Assembly (NCBI GenBank): GCA_000708835.1
Contig: DF237159.1
Location: 2,466 to 57,547, forward strand
Source of the DNA: Klebsormidium nitens
Lineage: Eukaryota; Streptophyta; Klebsormidiophyceae; Klebsormidiales; Klebsormidiaceae
Direction: 5' to 3'
Length of the DNA: 55,082 nucleotides
Part shown: positions 32,801 through 43,843 of the stretch, in pieces
Numbering within the stretch: position 1 is the stretch's first letter
Layout: each line of letters begins with the position of its first letter
Program-made: the position numbers and the translations under genes
Notes under the pieces: model-generated
Seen by the model: only the letters and a program-made list of their open reading frames with translations
Told to the model about the DNA's origin: nothing
Databases searched by the model: none

Positions 32801-35042
32801 CCTTAACCCACCTTGGACAGCCAGCTGCAGCACTTGGACCACGCAAATAAGTCGTAGTTGTTTGCCTAACCCTGGACTTAACCCACCTTGGGCAGCCAAC
32901 TGCGGCACTTGGACCACGCAAATACGATCTCAGGGATCGCCCCCATCTCCCGGAGCACGCCCATGATCCAGAGCGCTTTCTCCACGTGGTACTTGAGGAA
33001 CGTGCGCCGACGGGCGGAGGGGCCGGAACCCGCAGAGGGCATCGCCAGTCCCGTCGCCACCTGCACGAGTTGAAGATTGTGCACAGCTTCGATGAACAAC
33101 GTTCATTGACTCGATTTGAAACAAACGGGGAATCAGAATGGCGAAATGAGATGAGCTTTGTCAGTGTAAAGTACCAGTGCATCCAGGAGATTATGGATGG
33201 ACCTGTAGAATCGAAGTAGGAATGTACAACACTTCGAGACGGAAGCCAGATGCAAGTATTCGGACAATCTATGCAGAAGTATCACAGCCAGATAGTTCCA
33301 GACAGAACTTGAAGTTGCCTGCGCATCGTCAAACCTTAACGAGGTGATAAGCAAACAGGCTCGATCGTCACCGCAGCTCTGACTCTTTGCGTGGGCAAGG
33401 CAATCATTCCTAAAGCAGATGTATGAGTCCGGTCAGGCTGGCTGAAAAAGTCGGACAGGTAAAATCCGAGCGTCGACCAGTCAACCGTTTCATTCAATCA
33501 AAGTCGGAGGCACAAGCAGTGAGGCCGACAAGGACTGGAAATGGATATCTAGTGCGTTTTCCCATGAGACTCGATCTAGCATACAGGGAGCGCTTTACTA
33601 AGGATTCAGCTGCTTGACTACTGACACTCACCTCAGCCAGAGCTCCGTCTATCTTCGCCGTTACGACGTCGAGGAAGGACGCGACCAGAAGCTCATCGCC
33701 GAGCTCCGAGACAGCGGTGGAGAGGAGCTTGTGGAAGGTGCCTGGGGGGGAAATGCATAGGAAGTTTAGCCCTCTATTATATGAATGCGTAACTTGAGCG
33801 GAAGGTCTCCACTAAGCTTCGACTTTTCTAGACGGTGGGGAAAGCACAACGCAAGTGTGGAGGGCGCTGATTGGTTGAATGCTACAGAGGAGCTCGAAGA
33901 AGGTGCGTGAGGAAGGTGCCTTTTTGAACCAGGGGGAGAATGGGAAAACCAGGGGGAGAAGGGGAAATTTCACACTAAATTCTGGTAAGACTAGGGAAGC
34001 ATTGCTACACGGACCCCTGCCAAAGAGTTTACTTATGAACTCAAATGCCGGTTGTCTCAAGTCTACCAGTTTCCACCAACATGCGGATTCTTCTTTCTCG
34101 TAATTTCAGCAAAGCGGACGATGCCTCCATTGCAGAAGAAAGCTGATCACCGCTACTCTCTGCTTTGGAGAAGCTTCATTAGCACTCACCTCTGAGGTAG
34201 TCCTTGTCCTGCTCCAGCGCCGACAGAAACGCCACCTTGAGCGTCTCTATGCAGTTCGACCCGCTCACAGGCTCCGCCCTCTGAAGCAACTCCCTGGCAG
34301 CCGGAAGCTGCAGCGGTCTGATCGCATCCTGGATCCGAACCAGCTCATCTTCGCTCCACCGGGACGCTTCCAGGAAGGTGCAGCAATACTCGATGAGTGC
34401 ATCGTACTGCAGCTCCGCCGCCACCTCCAAAAGATCAAGCGCGATCGCGACAGTGTCAATCACTGCCTTGTAGTTCTCATAGTACATGAGGTCGAGTGCG
34501 ATGCTGTACGCGTTGTACCGCGCCCTGAGCACCCCCCGGTAGTACTCGCTCTCCTCCTCCTCTTCTTCATTCTCCTCTTCATTTTCGTCCCCGCTGTCCT
34601 CGTCAATCTTCTCGTCATTCTCCCCATCCCCTTCTCCAGTACTCGCGACGTCATCGTTCGCAGGGGCAGCTGAAGTTGAAGCGTCCTGCTTGCTCTCCGC
34701 GGGGGAGCTCACGTCTTTAGAACTAGACGCGGCCACATTCTTCGCGGCCGTGTCAGGAGCTGGGCCCTTGGCTGGAGTCACTGCCTCCCTATCATCTTTG
34801 ACGCCGAGAATGATGAGAGGCATCCCATCGCTGCACTTGCCTTTCGGCCATCGCTTGGAAAGCAGCGCAGCAAAGAAACCCGAGTGCTTAATCAGGACGG
34901 ACTTGTGGAGATGGATGAACTCGTCTTCCTCTCCCACGCCAATCTGGACCCTCACATCGTGGGGGCCCCAATCATCGTGGTCGTCTCTTTCCATTGAGGA
35001 TTGAACGAGGCCGTCCTTACTTTGGAACAGGACAAGCGACAT
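29816..35042 (-). CDS. BTB/POZ domain protein (plant At1g63850-like family)
   Basis: Five exons on the minus strand: 35042-34190, 33741-33632, 33060-32887, 32060-31924, 30113-29816. Phases agree, giving 523 residues. The BTB fold starts at VRVQIGVGEEDEFIHLHKSV and continues through SGFFAALLSKRW. An acidic, low-complexity insert of about 100 residues (Asp/Glu runs, 34560-34790) then splits it before ALDLMYYENYKAVIDT. The helical region LLEVAAELQYDALIEYCCTF and ASRWSEDELVRIQ is typical of plant BTB proteins that act as adaptors for CUL3 ubiquitin ligases; that role is family knowledge only. The later exons (KYHVEKALWIMGVLREMG, PETECKRLVGQFSLEVLEGL, PSFEVFCRRVRAGKRKL) match the long C-terminal region of that family. 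Four of its exon edges are echoed in introns. Confidence 0.85.
30195..30630 (-). repeat. Five-copy echo array of the last-exon acceptor of the BTB gene
   Basis: The true exon edge on the plus strand reads CATGTCCACGAGAGCGGACC with the acceptor at 30113/30114. Copies of GTCCACGAGAGCGGACCTGC start at 30208, 30316, 30425, 30539 and 30595 against 30098 for the exon, giving spacings of 110, 108, 109, 114 and 56 bp. The copies decay with distance, and the nearest keeps about 35 bp almost unchanged including the CTGCAG acceptor. Confidence 0.88.
30959..31014. repeat. Perfect 28-bp tandem duplication
   Basis: Two identical head-to-tail copies starting GCTGACTGCATGACCGCGTG at 30959-30986 and 30987-31014, in intron 4 of the BTB gene. 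Perfect identity suggests a recent event. Confidence 0.92.
31405..31805 (-). repeat. Echoes of the exon-4 donor edge of the BTB gene
   Basis: The true boundary is 31923/31924, plus strand GCGCACCTGAGCTGGGGCGG. A copy with boundary near 31758/31759 (TCGCACCTGAGCTGGGGCGG, then CCGCAGGC) lies 165 bp into the intron. An older copy near 31415-31445 keeps the intron-side part (GCAGCCAAAAAATG, compare GCATGCCAAAAAATG at 31905). Confidence 0.8.
32800..32860 (-). repeat. Echo of the exon-3 donor edge of the BTB gene
   Basis: TTAACCCACCTTGGACAGCC at 32803-32822 repeats TTAACCCACCTTGGGCAGCC at 32878, and identity runs through GCACTTGGACCACGCAAATA. Spacing is 75 bp. The copy keeps an intact donor (GTGGGT on the gene's strand). 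Confidence 0.88.
33885..33975 (-). repeat. Echo of the exon-2 acceptor edge of the BTB gene and a short duplication
   Basis: GAGGAGCTCGAAGAAGGTGC at 33889 resembles GAGGAGCTTGTGGAAGGTGC at 33722 (true exon edge at 33741). Next to it AACCAGGGGGAGAA is repeated (33927 and 33948), echoing the polyguanine next to the true acceptor. Confidence 0.55.
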
Positions 35043-37005
35043 GTATACTGATGGCCTCCACGCTCTTCAGATGGTTTTTCTTCTACAATGCGCGCAGTAT
35101 TTCGGTACCACTACGGTATCATTCTACACGTACGACACAATTGTTGACATCAGTCAGCTGAAGTTCTTTCAGAGAGCAACAGGGTTCTGACTTCCGCATT
35201 GAGCGGTTCTGCCTGCGCACTTTCTCTTCGTGCCAACCAACATGGCCGCCCTGCCTCATGAGCCTGCAAACCTAGCCGCTAGCGCCCTGGCCTGCTGACC
35301 GCATGAGCACAAATGGTCAGCTAAATGTTGAACGAAGTCTGCCATGAATCATGATCATGGTGCTCATGCATGCTTCTGTCAGGTATCATGTATGTGGGGT
35401 CGCGCCATTTTTGCAAATTGCCAATTGGCGACTTTGCGCGCGGAGGATTCACACTTTCTCGCAGTCAGGGGTTAAAATCTGAACTTCTATGAACTTCACA
35501 TACTGCGACCGGTGGTAACCGCAGGGTTATTAGATGAAAACTGCTTGCATGGCCAAGCCAACAAAAGCTGAGGGGAAATACGCTCCAGCTTCATGTGGCA
35601 AGCGGCGCGTATGAGGCGGGGGCATGCAACCTTCGAACGACATTCATCATTTCATGTATGGTCCATGGAGCAGGAAAGTTGCTCATGGCAGCATTCTGTT
35701 GTCCCTATCCTCTGATCCATGGGGTTCAATCACGCAAGTGGCGGCTCAGAGATGCTCGAACAGAATGCCAGGATTGAGATTTTTAAGTCACCAATCTGGT
35801 TGAAAGCGCTCAGAGCCCTCTCATTCGCAACCCTCTGAGGAAGATGCAAATCTGAAAACAGCTACGCGCATGGTGGATCACAGTGACCTGTAAGAAGCGG
35901 GTGAGTCTGGACATATTGTGTGGATGTCTGCACCAGCTTTGACGTACTTTTGCCGGTTGTGAGTAGTTGGGGGAAAGTTAGGGTTTGGTACACTATGAGC
36001 GTGTAGGGGCAAGGTTGGTCTTCATTTTGATGGCTGGTTGAGGCTCCGTTTTGTGCGCCTGTGGGAGGGGGTTCTCTTTGAGAAGCTCCAAAGCTGGAAG
36101 ATGTCTGCCCTTTCACTAAACTTTCTTAAGGCGGATTGATGTTCAATCCAACCTACTCCAATTGCATAGAAGCCTTTGAGACCAGAGCCAGGTGAAGGTT
36201 GGCAGTCATATCCCCAAGGGTTTCCAACTTTCCAGCATAACCGTGGAAATTTTGTTTCCTGCACGCCAATTTAAAGGGGGGATGGAGAAGAGGAGGATCA
36301 GTCCATGTATGGTTGACATACAGTGGCTGACAGACTTTTTGGGCATTCTTGCATGGGTTTTTTGGGGATTGGCCAGCATCTCTTCAGAGATGTCCATGAC
36401 GCGTCTGGGTAAAAGCTATTGCCTCAGAGCTCCAAGGGTCATGGAAAAGGAAGTCTTGACTCTAAGCTGAAACTCTTGGGGCTTGAAGAGCTCCAGAGCT
36501 TGGATGGTCCATCATTGAGTCGTCGTTCTGCAAAAGCAATGGGAATCGATTTCAAGAAAGTAGCCTCTGATTCTGGTAAACGGAAGACAAAATGGGCTGT
36601 TCCCTCTACTGCCCCATGTATTGTTTCTTGTGCATATTCCTGACCCCACACAAGTGTCTGACAAGTTAATTCATTTCATCATACTAGATCTGATCTGCCT
36701 TGTCCTAGCATTGCGATTATGGGGAAGGGAGTAGTAGTTTGTGATGGTCAACTGAGCTTCCTATCATGAAGCTGGTCCCCAGCTCCTTATCGGGGTCGTC
36801 CGGCCCCACCTCAACCTTTCTCTTGTCTTTCCCAAGAACTCCGCTGTCCTACTCTGCACCTACCGAAGAGCCTTCCACTGCCTGGTACCAACTTTTATCC
36901 ACAAAAAAGCATTTTGTGTATCCAGGTTCATGCTTGACTCCTACAAAATGAAAGAGGTTTTCGCTGCGGGTTAACCAGGAAGTTATCTGCAGGTAGTTAA
37001 CCAAC
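35043..37005. other. Divergent spacer between BTB and lipase genes
   Basis: It holds the two promoters. No family-like exon is visible; open frames are under 95 codons and unrecognised. No repeats stand out. Confidence 0.5.
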
Positions 37006-40000
37006 ATGGCTGGAGTTGCGGCGGCCACTGCTGCAGGGGCGGCCCTTTTCCTGTACTACTCTGGCCGCTCCACCAATCGCCCCCCCTGGCCTCTCAAACT
37101 GCTCAGAGGAGCCCCACCGAATGGTCCCCAAACGGAGGAAGAGGAGTCTGCTCATGGGCGCTCACCAGGTGGGTTAGAAATCTGCATGGTTAGTAATAAC
37201 TCAAAACCAAGGCTCACCAGGTGAGAAAAGATATGCGTGGTTATCATGAACTTAAAACCACGGCCCATCACGTCAGTTGAGATTTGCATGGTTAGAATTA
37301 ATTCAGAGTCAAGTTTACCGAGGTGGGTTGCGACGTGCGCTGTTATCGTCAGTTGAATATCAAGTTTCAAGGTCAGACTTTACTTAGTGCTGTTGGAAGC
37401 TGGAGGCTCTGGGGCTGTCTGATTGAAAGACAGAACTTAGCTCAGCCAGTTGAATGAGTCGGCGTCGCTAGGGAGATGATGCTGAGAAACATCTATGGGT
37501 GCCCAAGTCATGGTTCGAACAATCCGAATGCAGCTTATTGTCACTGGGCTTTTCAGTAACCAGGTGAAACGCGAGCCTTGGCATAGAGCGAAGTTTCTCG
37601 GCGACTTATCTTGATCAGGCCGAGGTATCCCAGGGCCACTTTTGGCCAAGGTCGTTGAAATTACAGAGTGTGCGTTTCGTATCAGTTTGAGCACTTCGAA
37701 TGTTACTTGGCTGCTTCATGGTAATCTTGTATCTATCCTAATGCAGCCTTTTCAACATTTCCAAACCGAAGCTGTGAGGTATTACGATCCAACCATTTAC
37801 GCATTTTCTATCGTAACGACCAACTTTGCCAGGTGGCAGCTTCCGGGCAAAGCCGTGGCGGCCCCCCTCCGCATGGGCCGAGGCGGTGGCGACTCTGGGG
37901 GAGACGCTCCGGTTCACGTATAGTGAGACATTAGGCAAATGGCCGTTGGTAGACCTGGCGTTTGGGATCAACTGGCTCACAAGAACTAAGGTGTGGTGAA
38001 CCATAAAACTCGTCAAGTTCTTACATTCTGGGTATGTATGTTCGAATTTCGCTTCTTCATCGAGTTGTCCAGATGTTGGTCGATCGGCCGTTGATGGACC
38101 TAGCGTGTGAGATCAACTCGCTGACAAGGACAAAGGTGGGGTCAAGTAGTGACTTTAGAATTCTGCCAGTTTTCGGGATTGGCGTTTTGGAAATCTGCTT
38201 CCTGAGGTATCTAGATGTCGTTGAAGTGGCGTTTGTGGATCTGGCCTTTGGTATCGACTGGCTCACAAGAACTGAGGTGGGCGCTTTTCGAAAATCGGAC
38301 CTTTAGCTTATTTCATTCTGTCGTTTCACCCCTCGCCGCCGCTCACGATGCCACAACCGCACCTCCAAAGGAGAGAAGCAGCGAGAATCCTGACATGCCT
38401 AGTCCCTTCTGTCCGTCGTTTTCCCTGGGCCTCACCGATGATGCTGGTTTCGCCGATCCCGTCACCAATCTTCTGACGCCTTGATCAAGCTTGTGACGGG
38501 AGAATCGTGCTAGACCCTGCATGATAATTTTGGTTTCTCGTTTCTTTGTTCAGGGCCAATCGGACGTCGCAGCGGTCTATGCCGGTCCCGGCAGCGTGCA
38601 ATCTTGTCACCATGTCCCGCTTAGTCGTCGTGAAGCCTGAACCGCAGTTTGCAATGGGAGAAGCAGCAGTAGATACCACCGTGCCTAGGCACATTCTGGC
38701 AGATCTCGACTTTAGGAACCCTCAGCATCAGGAATACTAAGCTCCCAGCTGACACCAAACCCGAAATCTGCCTGCTCCGCAACACGCACCCAGCCTGAAT
38801 CTTGAAACTTACCCCACTCGTCCCGAACTTACTTTCCCGTCAAATCCGGTTGCTGAACTCCATAGATCATCGATCCCCTTTCCTTCTCCAGGGCCACACC
38901 GACGTAGCAGCGGTCTACGCTGGCCCCGGCAGCGTGCAACTGCGCGGCCCTGACGCCATCGCCCATATTCAGGAGCTCCTGCGCCTGCTGAACATATGCA
39001 TTCTATTCAAGCGGCCGTTCCCCATCTTCCTGGAGAGCACCGGGTTTAAGGCGGACCAGATCCTTCTGCGCGAAGGAACTGCCGGGGTAAGCCTGTGGCA
39101 CGTGTCTCGTTTTGTTTAAGGGGGATTTTGGGAATGGTTCACTGGTTCGGTCCCGTGAGACTGCATAGAGCCGTAGGACTGCGTAGAGTCGGGTGAGGGA
39201 ATCAGCAAAGTTGTAAAGAATGTTGGCTTCATTGGGACGTCTAACTTGAGTGACTATATCGAGTTCAAAGCGGACCAGATCCGTCTGCGCGAAGGAACTG
39301 CCGGGGTAAGCCTGTGGCACTTGTCTGAAGCACTGCTTCAAAGGAACGATGCATTTAGGAGACCCACCGCTTCAGTTGTCTTGGAGGAGAATAGCGAGCC
39401 CTTGGGAGACGAAAACGCCTCCCCTCGAATCTTTGATCTCATAGCTCAAGCTTCTTATTTAGTCACTGCTCGGTCGGTGACTAGATGACGTTGTGGGAGT
39501 TGGGGTGCGACGGGCCCGTTAATCCTTCCCCTCGAGACGTCGGTTTAGAGCGTTTTCTGTGTTTTGATGGGTGGTGCTCTTGTTGGATATACCGAGGAAC
39601 GAGAAGTAAAGTCTGCTAGCCGTCAGAACATGTACTTACCTGATAGCAATCTCGCATGGTAGAGTCTACCAGGAATCCTAACGTTTATTTGTCAGGCTCA
39701 TCTGACGCGCTTGACAATCGGTAACAAGCAGACGAGGACTAGGACCTGATTTACGACACGAAAAGTGGGGAAGTGGACAGGTGATATGCGCGTTGGAGCA
39801 GAATGAACCACACCGGTCACATCCGAAGCGAGACCGTCCAGTAGCTGCTCCGCTAAGCCCACATTCATGGTCCTGCAGTGCTTGGAAAATTCAAACGGAT
39901 CTGACTTTCGCGATTGGTGGCTCTCGCGCAGCTGCTGAAGCCAGCTTTTGTGGTCATTCGGGACGACGCGAACAAGACGGTGCTGCTGATCATTCGGGGC

Positions 40001-43000
40001 ACATACTCCATGAAGGACACTCTGACCGCGGTGACAGGTGAGCAAACGGGGTTTGGTGATCTTTCGCCGTTTGGAGCTACCTCATCTGCTGTTGTTTTCG
40101 ACCCCGGAAGTGCCCATGTCAGCCAGTAGCGTGCGTGCGGTCACAGTTTGTTAACGGAGCTATCTTTCCAGATTACGCACTTCTTCTTTCTCTCGTTTAT
40201 GATCGTTCTTATCGTAGGATCACGCTTGGCCCTTGTGGATGAAGCTCGTTTGCTCTGAGAATCGCGACTGCGACCGCAAAGGGTAAAGGCATGCCTGCTT
40301 TCCTCCCCGTAGAGCAGTGATCGTCGCTCCATCTCCGCTTTGAACTTCTTAATGCCGGGTTTTGCCTTGTAGTACTTCCCAGGATTGGTCCTATAATAAA
40401 TTTTCCTGACTTTCCTGCCACCCCTCTGTCCTTGTTACTTTCCCATTTGGGGGTGTCCCCGCACCCCGCACTTCTCGCCTTATCTCAGCACACTCCCCGC
40501 CCTTGCGTGCAGGCTCCAGCGTCCCGTACCACCACATCGTGACACGTGTCCCGCCCTCCGGGAAAGGTGACGTCATCGTCGACCGCGTGGTCACTGGCCA
40601 CGCCCACTGCGGCATGGTGGCGTCTGCCCGGTGGATCGGGCAACGGGCCGCGGGGGTCATGGAGGAGGTTTTGAAAGCTAACCCGGGTTACCGGTTGAAA
40701 ATCGTGGGGCACAGTTTGGGAGGCGGGACCGCGTCGCTGCTCGCATACAGTCTGCGGGAGAAGGCGTGCTTCGGAGGAACGGAGGTCGTCGCTTTTGCGC
40801 CAGGTGAGGCATTAGTTCGGGCTTTTCATCGGTGACGCCTGACTATGATTGTGAGGGTTCTAGTGAGGGCTCCATGGGCAAGATCCTGCTACGGTTCGTT
40901 GGGTTGTCCGTCACGAATCCGTCGTTTTCAACGTTCACCATGCTTTGGGAATGGCTGGATTGCAAAAGCGTGTGAATTCGAAGTACGCTTTTTCTGATGG
41001 TAAAACTGCTTGCCCAAGCGAGCTCGAAAAAGCAAGCTGGCTTGAGAGGCGGGGTGAAGAGCTTCGATGCGTCACCTTCATTGTCGACATTCAGGAACAT
41101 TTTAGTGGTTCGAGAAGGCGAGCGTCCTTCGAGCAGACGCCATCTGTCTTCTGTGGCCGTTTGCAAACGCCATCTTGCTTCTTCTGGGGCGAGAGACCAG
41201 CGGCTGAAATTATTTCTCGAAACCCAAAAACATACAAACCGACACTCCAGGCACTCCGCACCCATACCCACACTAAGCTTCCAAATGATCACCGAGGCCT
41301 TCAATCTATGCTGCGTCAGGTCAATATTATTTGCAGGCCTGAAGTCTTACCTCCCTCCACGGGCCCCCTTCCCAGTTCTTAAGTCACCCTCGTAACCATC
41401 CTCATGTACCTTCTACTCCGCATCCTTTCCTTGAGCATTCTTTGTTTCACCCTCACCTGACCTCTGTCTCTTGCCAGCCGCCTGCATGACGTGGGACCTG
41501 TCCGAGTCGGGCCGCCCCTTCGGCAAGTCTGTCACCGACGGTTTTCGTCTCGCTCACCCTTTCTTCGAGATTTTCAGCCGATGCCTAACCCGGAAATTAA
41601 CCCGGGTTCCTTCTTTCTCCAGCTGCCTGCATGACGTGGGACCTGTCCGAGTCGGGCCGCCCCTTCGTCACGTCCGTCATCAACGGCTTCGACCTGGTGC
41701 CCACTTTCTCCTGCGCGTCCGTCGACGACCTCCGGGCTGACGTCACCGCTTCCGCCTGGTGGCCGGAGTTCCGCTCCCAGATGGACCAGATCCGCGTGCT
41801 CCGCCTGCTTATGGGTGGCGCGGACCTTATGGGCCGGGGGCTCAGCCAACTCGGTCACGTGCCGTCGCTTATCGGTAACAGCGCCGGGGTTGTCTGGCGA
41901 CCCGTTTCGTCGGGCGCTAGGACTGCGGTCTCGGCGGTTGCGAGCGTGCGGCCGAAGTTGAGCTGGAGCGGGCTCGCGTGCGGGGGGGTACGAAATAGGG
42001 TGAATACGCCACCCCCGATCCCGGAGGAGCACCCCCCCGAACCGGGGGAGGGTGGGTTCGTGATGGAAATGGAGAGAGAGGGGGGGGCGGAAGTTCGAGA
42101 AAACTTGGGGGGAGTGATCGGTTCGCTTTCAAGGTCACAGTCGGTTGGGAACCTGTCGGAGGGAGGAACCAGCTCGGGCGAAGGGACGCCGCGGCACAGC
42201 CGGTCGCGGTCGGTGTCGCGAATAGACCTGACGCGGCAAGAGGAAGTCACAGGTGGGCGGTCATCCTCGAACTTGAATAAATATTCTCACTGAATGTTCT
42301 AAGTTGTAGTTTTTTGTATCTTGGGGTTCATGGCATGTGCCACGTCGTGAGGGATGTTGACAAGGCCAGTTGGACCAACGGGAGCCTCAAACACGCCTTG
42401 CCGGTTTGATTCTTCATTCCAGAAGGTTCTCGAGGGACTATTCATCCGTTCCTCGCAGGCCTTCCCTTTTATTCAAGTAACGAGGAACCTCAGAGCCGCT
42501 TCGACCACAGTTTTGAATGGTCTTCGCTTTCAGACGATCTCTCAGCAGTTACAGAACTTATTATTATGCAGCCTTTTGCTAGGTTCGTCAATTACGTTGC
42601 TGGCAGGGTCCAATGGACAGGCGACTCATCCTTTCTGTAAAAGCCGATGAGAATGGAAGGATTTCCGATACCCACGGCCTCCGAACGACATCAGGAAGCA
42701 GACCGCTCGAGGCGGAAGAAGTAGGCACTCATTTTGGAAGTTTCCGGCCTTGAGTATTGAAAGAATGTTTCCAATCTTGCAGGCCTTGCCGCGATTTTGA
42801 ACGACGTGGGCAGGCAAACCGCTCGCGACGAAGGGATCAACGACTCGGACGATGAGGAAGAGGAGGCGGCCTCGATCCGTTCCGACGCCAGCGGACTCGA
42901 CCGGATGCAGGCGGAACTCGAGGCCTTGCAAGCGGAGCTCGACGCCAAAGACGAGGGGGAAAGATTGTCGTTAGGGATAGAAACAGGGCCTCTTGAAACG

Positions 43001-43843
43001 GTAGACGGTTTGGAGAACGAGAGCGAAGAGGAACCGGTGAAAAGAGCAGTGGGTTCGGAGGAGTGGCTCCAGGAGAAGACCCGCTTTTTTCCCCCGGGGA
43101 AGATTATGCACATTGTGCGGGGCCCGAGGGGTGCTCGGGACGAGCCGTCCAAGCAGGGGTTTCAGGCGGAGGGCTCAGGAGACGGAAACGGAACCGGAAC
43201 CGGAACCGGAAACGGAACCAGTCTTCCGGAAGGAAAGGGAGCGGTGCCGCCCAAGTTCTCCTTTGCCGCGGAGCTGATGCGGGCGTGGAGGCCGCAAGCC
43301 GTTCCCGACGCTAAGCCCCGTGAGGGCGAGCCGGAAAACTCGGAAGAGGTTCCGTTCTTCTGCCGGGACGTGAAGCTAGATGTCGGGGACGAAATTGAGG
43401 TGGATGCGGCCGTGATTGAGGAAGGGCTGCCGTTGAGCTCGGGCTTTGGGAGCCCCATTGAAATCGAGGATCGTTCCAGGGGCGAAAGCGGGATCGAAGG
43501 TGGAAACGAGGGAACGACTTCAAGTAGAAATCCGCTGGAAGGCGCTTCCGCGAAACACGAACCGTTCGTTTTGCGGAAGCGGAAGGAAAGTGAGCAGGAA
43601 GCGGAACAGCTAGGAAATGGTACTTCGACTTCTTCGACGGGAGAGAAAGGTGGAACAACGGCGGAGTCGTCAAGTGCGAGTCACAACGAACGGGAGGAAA
43701 GTTTTGTGTACCGCCTCTTTTCGACGGATAAGAAGCTGTACGGAAAGATCTGGCTGTCTCGGAGCATGGTGATGGACCATTATATGCCCCATTATAGGCG
43801 GTGCTTGCAAGAAGCACTTGTAGCATTGGAGCAAGACCATTGA
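37006..43843 (+). CDS. Class 3 lipase, diacylglycerol-lipase-like
   Basis: Seven exons: 37006-37168, 37833-37990, 38892-39086, 39932-40037, 40513-40803, 41623-42252, 42783-43843. Phases agree, giving 867 residues. It starts with a short hydrophobic N-terminus (AAATAAGAALFLYY), so it is probably membrane-associated. Then ETLRFTYSETLGKWPLVDLA, the oxyanion-side TVLLIIRGTYSMKD, and the nucleophile elbow GHSLGGGTASLLAYS with Ser275. The Asp of NGFDLVPTFS is the likely second triad member. Exon 7 has acidic and Gly/Thr-rich linkers, then FFPPGKIMHIVRGP and a C-terminal LYGKIWLSRSMVMDHYMPHY. This order is that of plant lipases such as At4g16070, expected to hydrolyse acylglycerols. Substrate is not readable from sequence. 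The start was chosen because it joins in frame to the conserved exons. Confidence 0.88.
37205..37345 (+). repeat. Echoes of the exon-1 donor edge of the lipase gene, 51-52 bp period
   Basis: The exon ends GGCGCTCACCAG before GT at 37169. Degenerate copies with GT at 37221 (GGCTCACCAGGTGAG), 37272 and 37323 (TTACCGAGGTGGGTTG) follow, spaced 52, 51 and 51 bp. Each is followed by TCTGCATGGTTAG-like intron sequence. Confidence 0.8.
38070..38290 (+). repeat. Two echoes of the exon-2 donor edge of the lipase gene
   Basis: The exon end encodes WPLVDLAFGINWLTRTK with the donor at 37991. Copies end at GT 38136 and 38277, spaced 145 and 141 bp. Both keep AAAG or TGAG followed by GTGGG, a usable donor. 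The second copy can be read as VAFVDLAFGIDWLTRTE, so the reading frame is still recognisable. Confidence 0.85.
38545..38615 (+). repeat. Echo of the exon-3 acceptor edge of the lipase gene
   Basis: TTCAGGGCCAATCGGACGTC at 38550 repeats CCAGGGCCACACCGACGTAG at the true acceptor (AG 38890-38891). The match continues through CGGCAGCGTGCAA, about 56 bp, 338 bp upstream. The acceptor AG is intact and the frame is open at first (SDVAAVYAGPGSVQ). Confidence 0.85.
39250..39330 (+). repeat. Near-identical echo of the exon-3 donor edge of the lipase gene
   Basis: About 65 bp ending GAACTGCCGGGGTAAGCCTG are repeated with GT at 39306 against the true donor at 39087 (219 bp). Only a few bases differ, and the donor GGGGTAAGCC is identical. 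The copy still codes FKADQIRLREGTAG. Confidence 0.9.
41474..41565 (+). repeat. Near-identical echo of the exon-6 acceptor edge of the lipase gene
   Basis: The 3' splice site and the first 46 exon bases (from CTGCATGACGTGGGACCTGT) are repeated 145 bp upstream with AG at 41476-41477 against 41621-41622. Only one of these 46 bases differs, and similarity continues more weakly afterwards. Use of this acceptor would start in frame (AACMTWDLSESGRPF) but then read out of frame into the true exon. Confidence 0.9.

Noticed and set aside
37830-37923. Alternative reading of lipase exon 2 ending at 37923
   Set aside because: The alternative frame lacks the conserved TYSETLGKWP segment and does not match the phase of exon 1.
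43162-43826. Long minus-strand frames opposite lipase exon 7
   Set aside because: They are mirror frames of GC-rich repetitive coding sequence; the plus strand carries the conserved lipase C-terminus.
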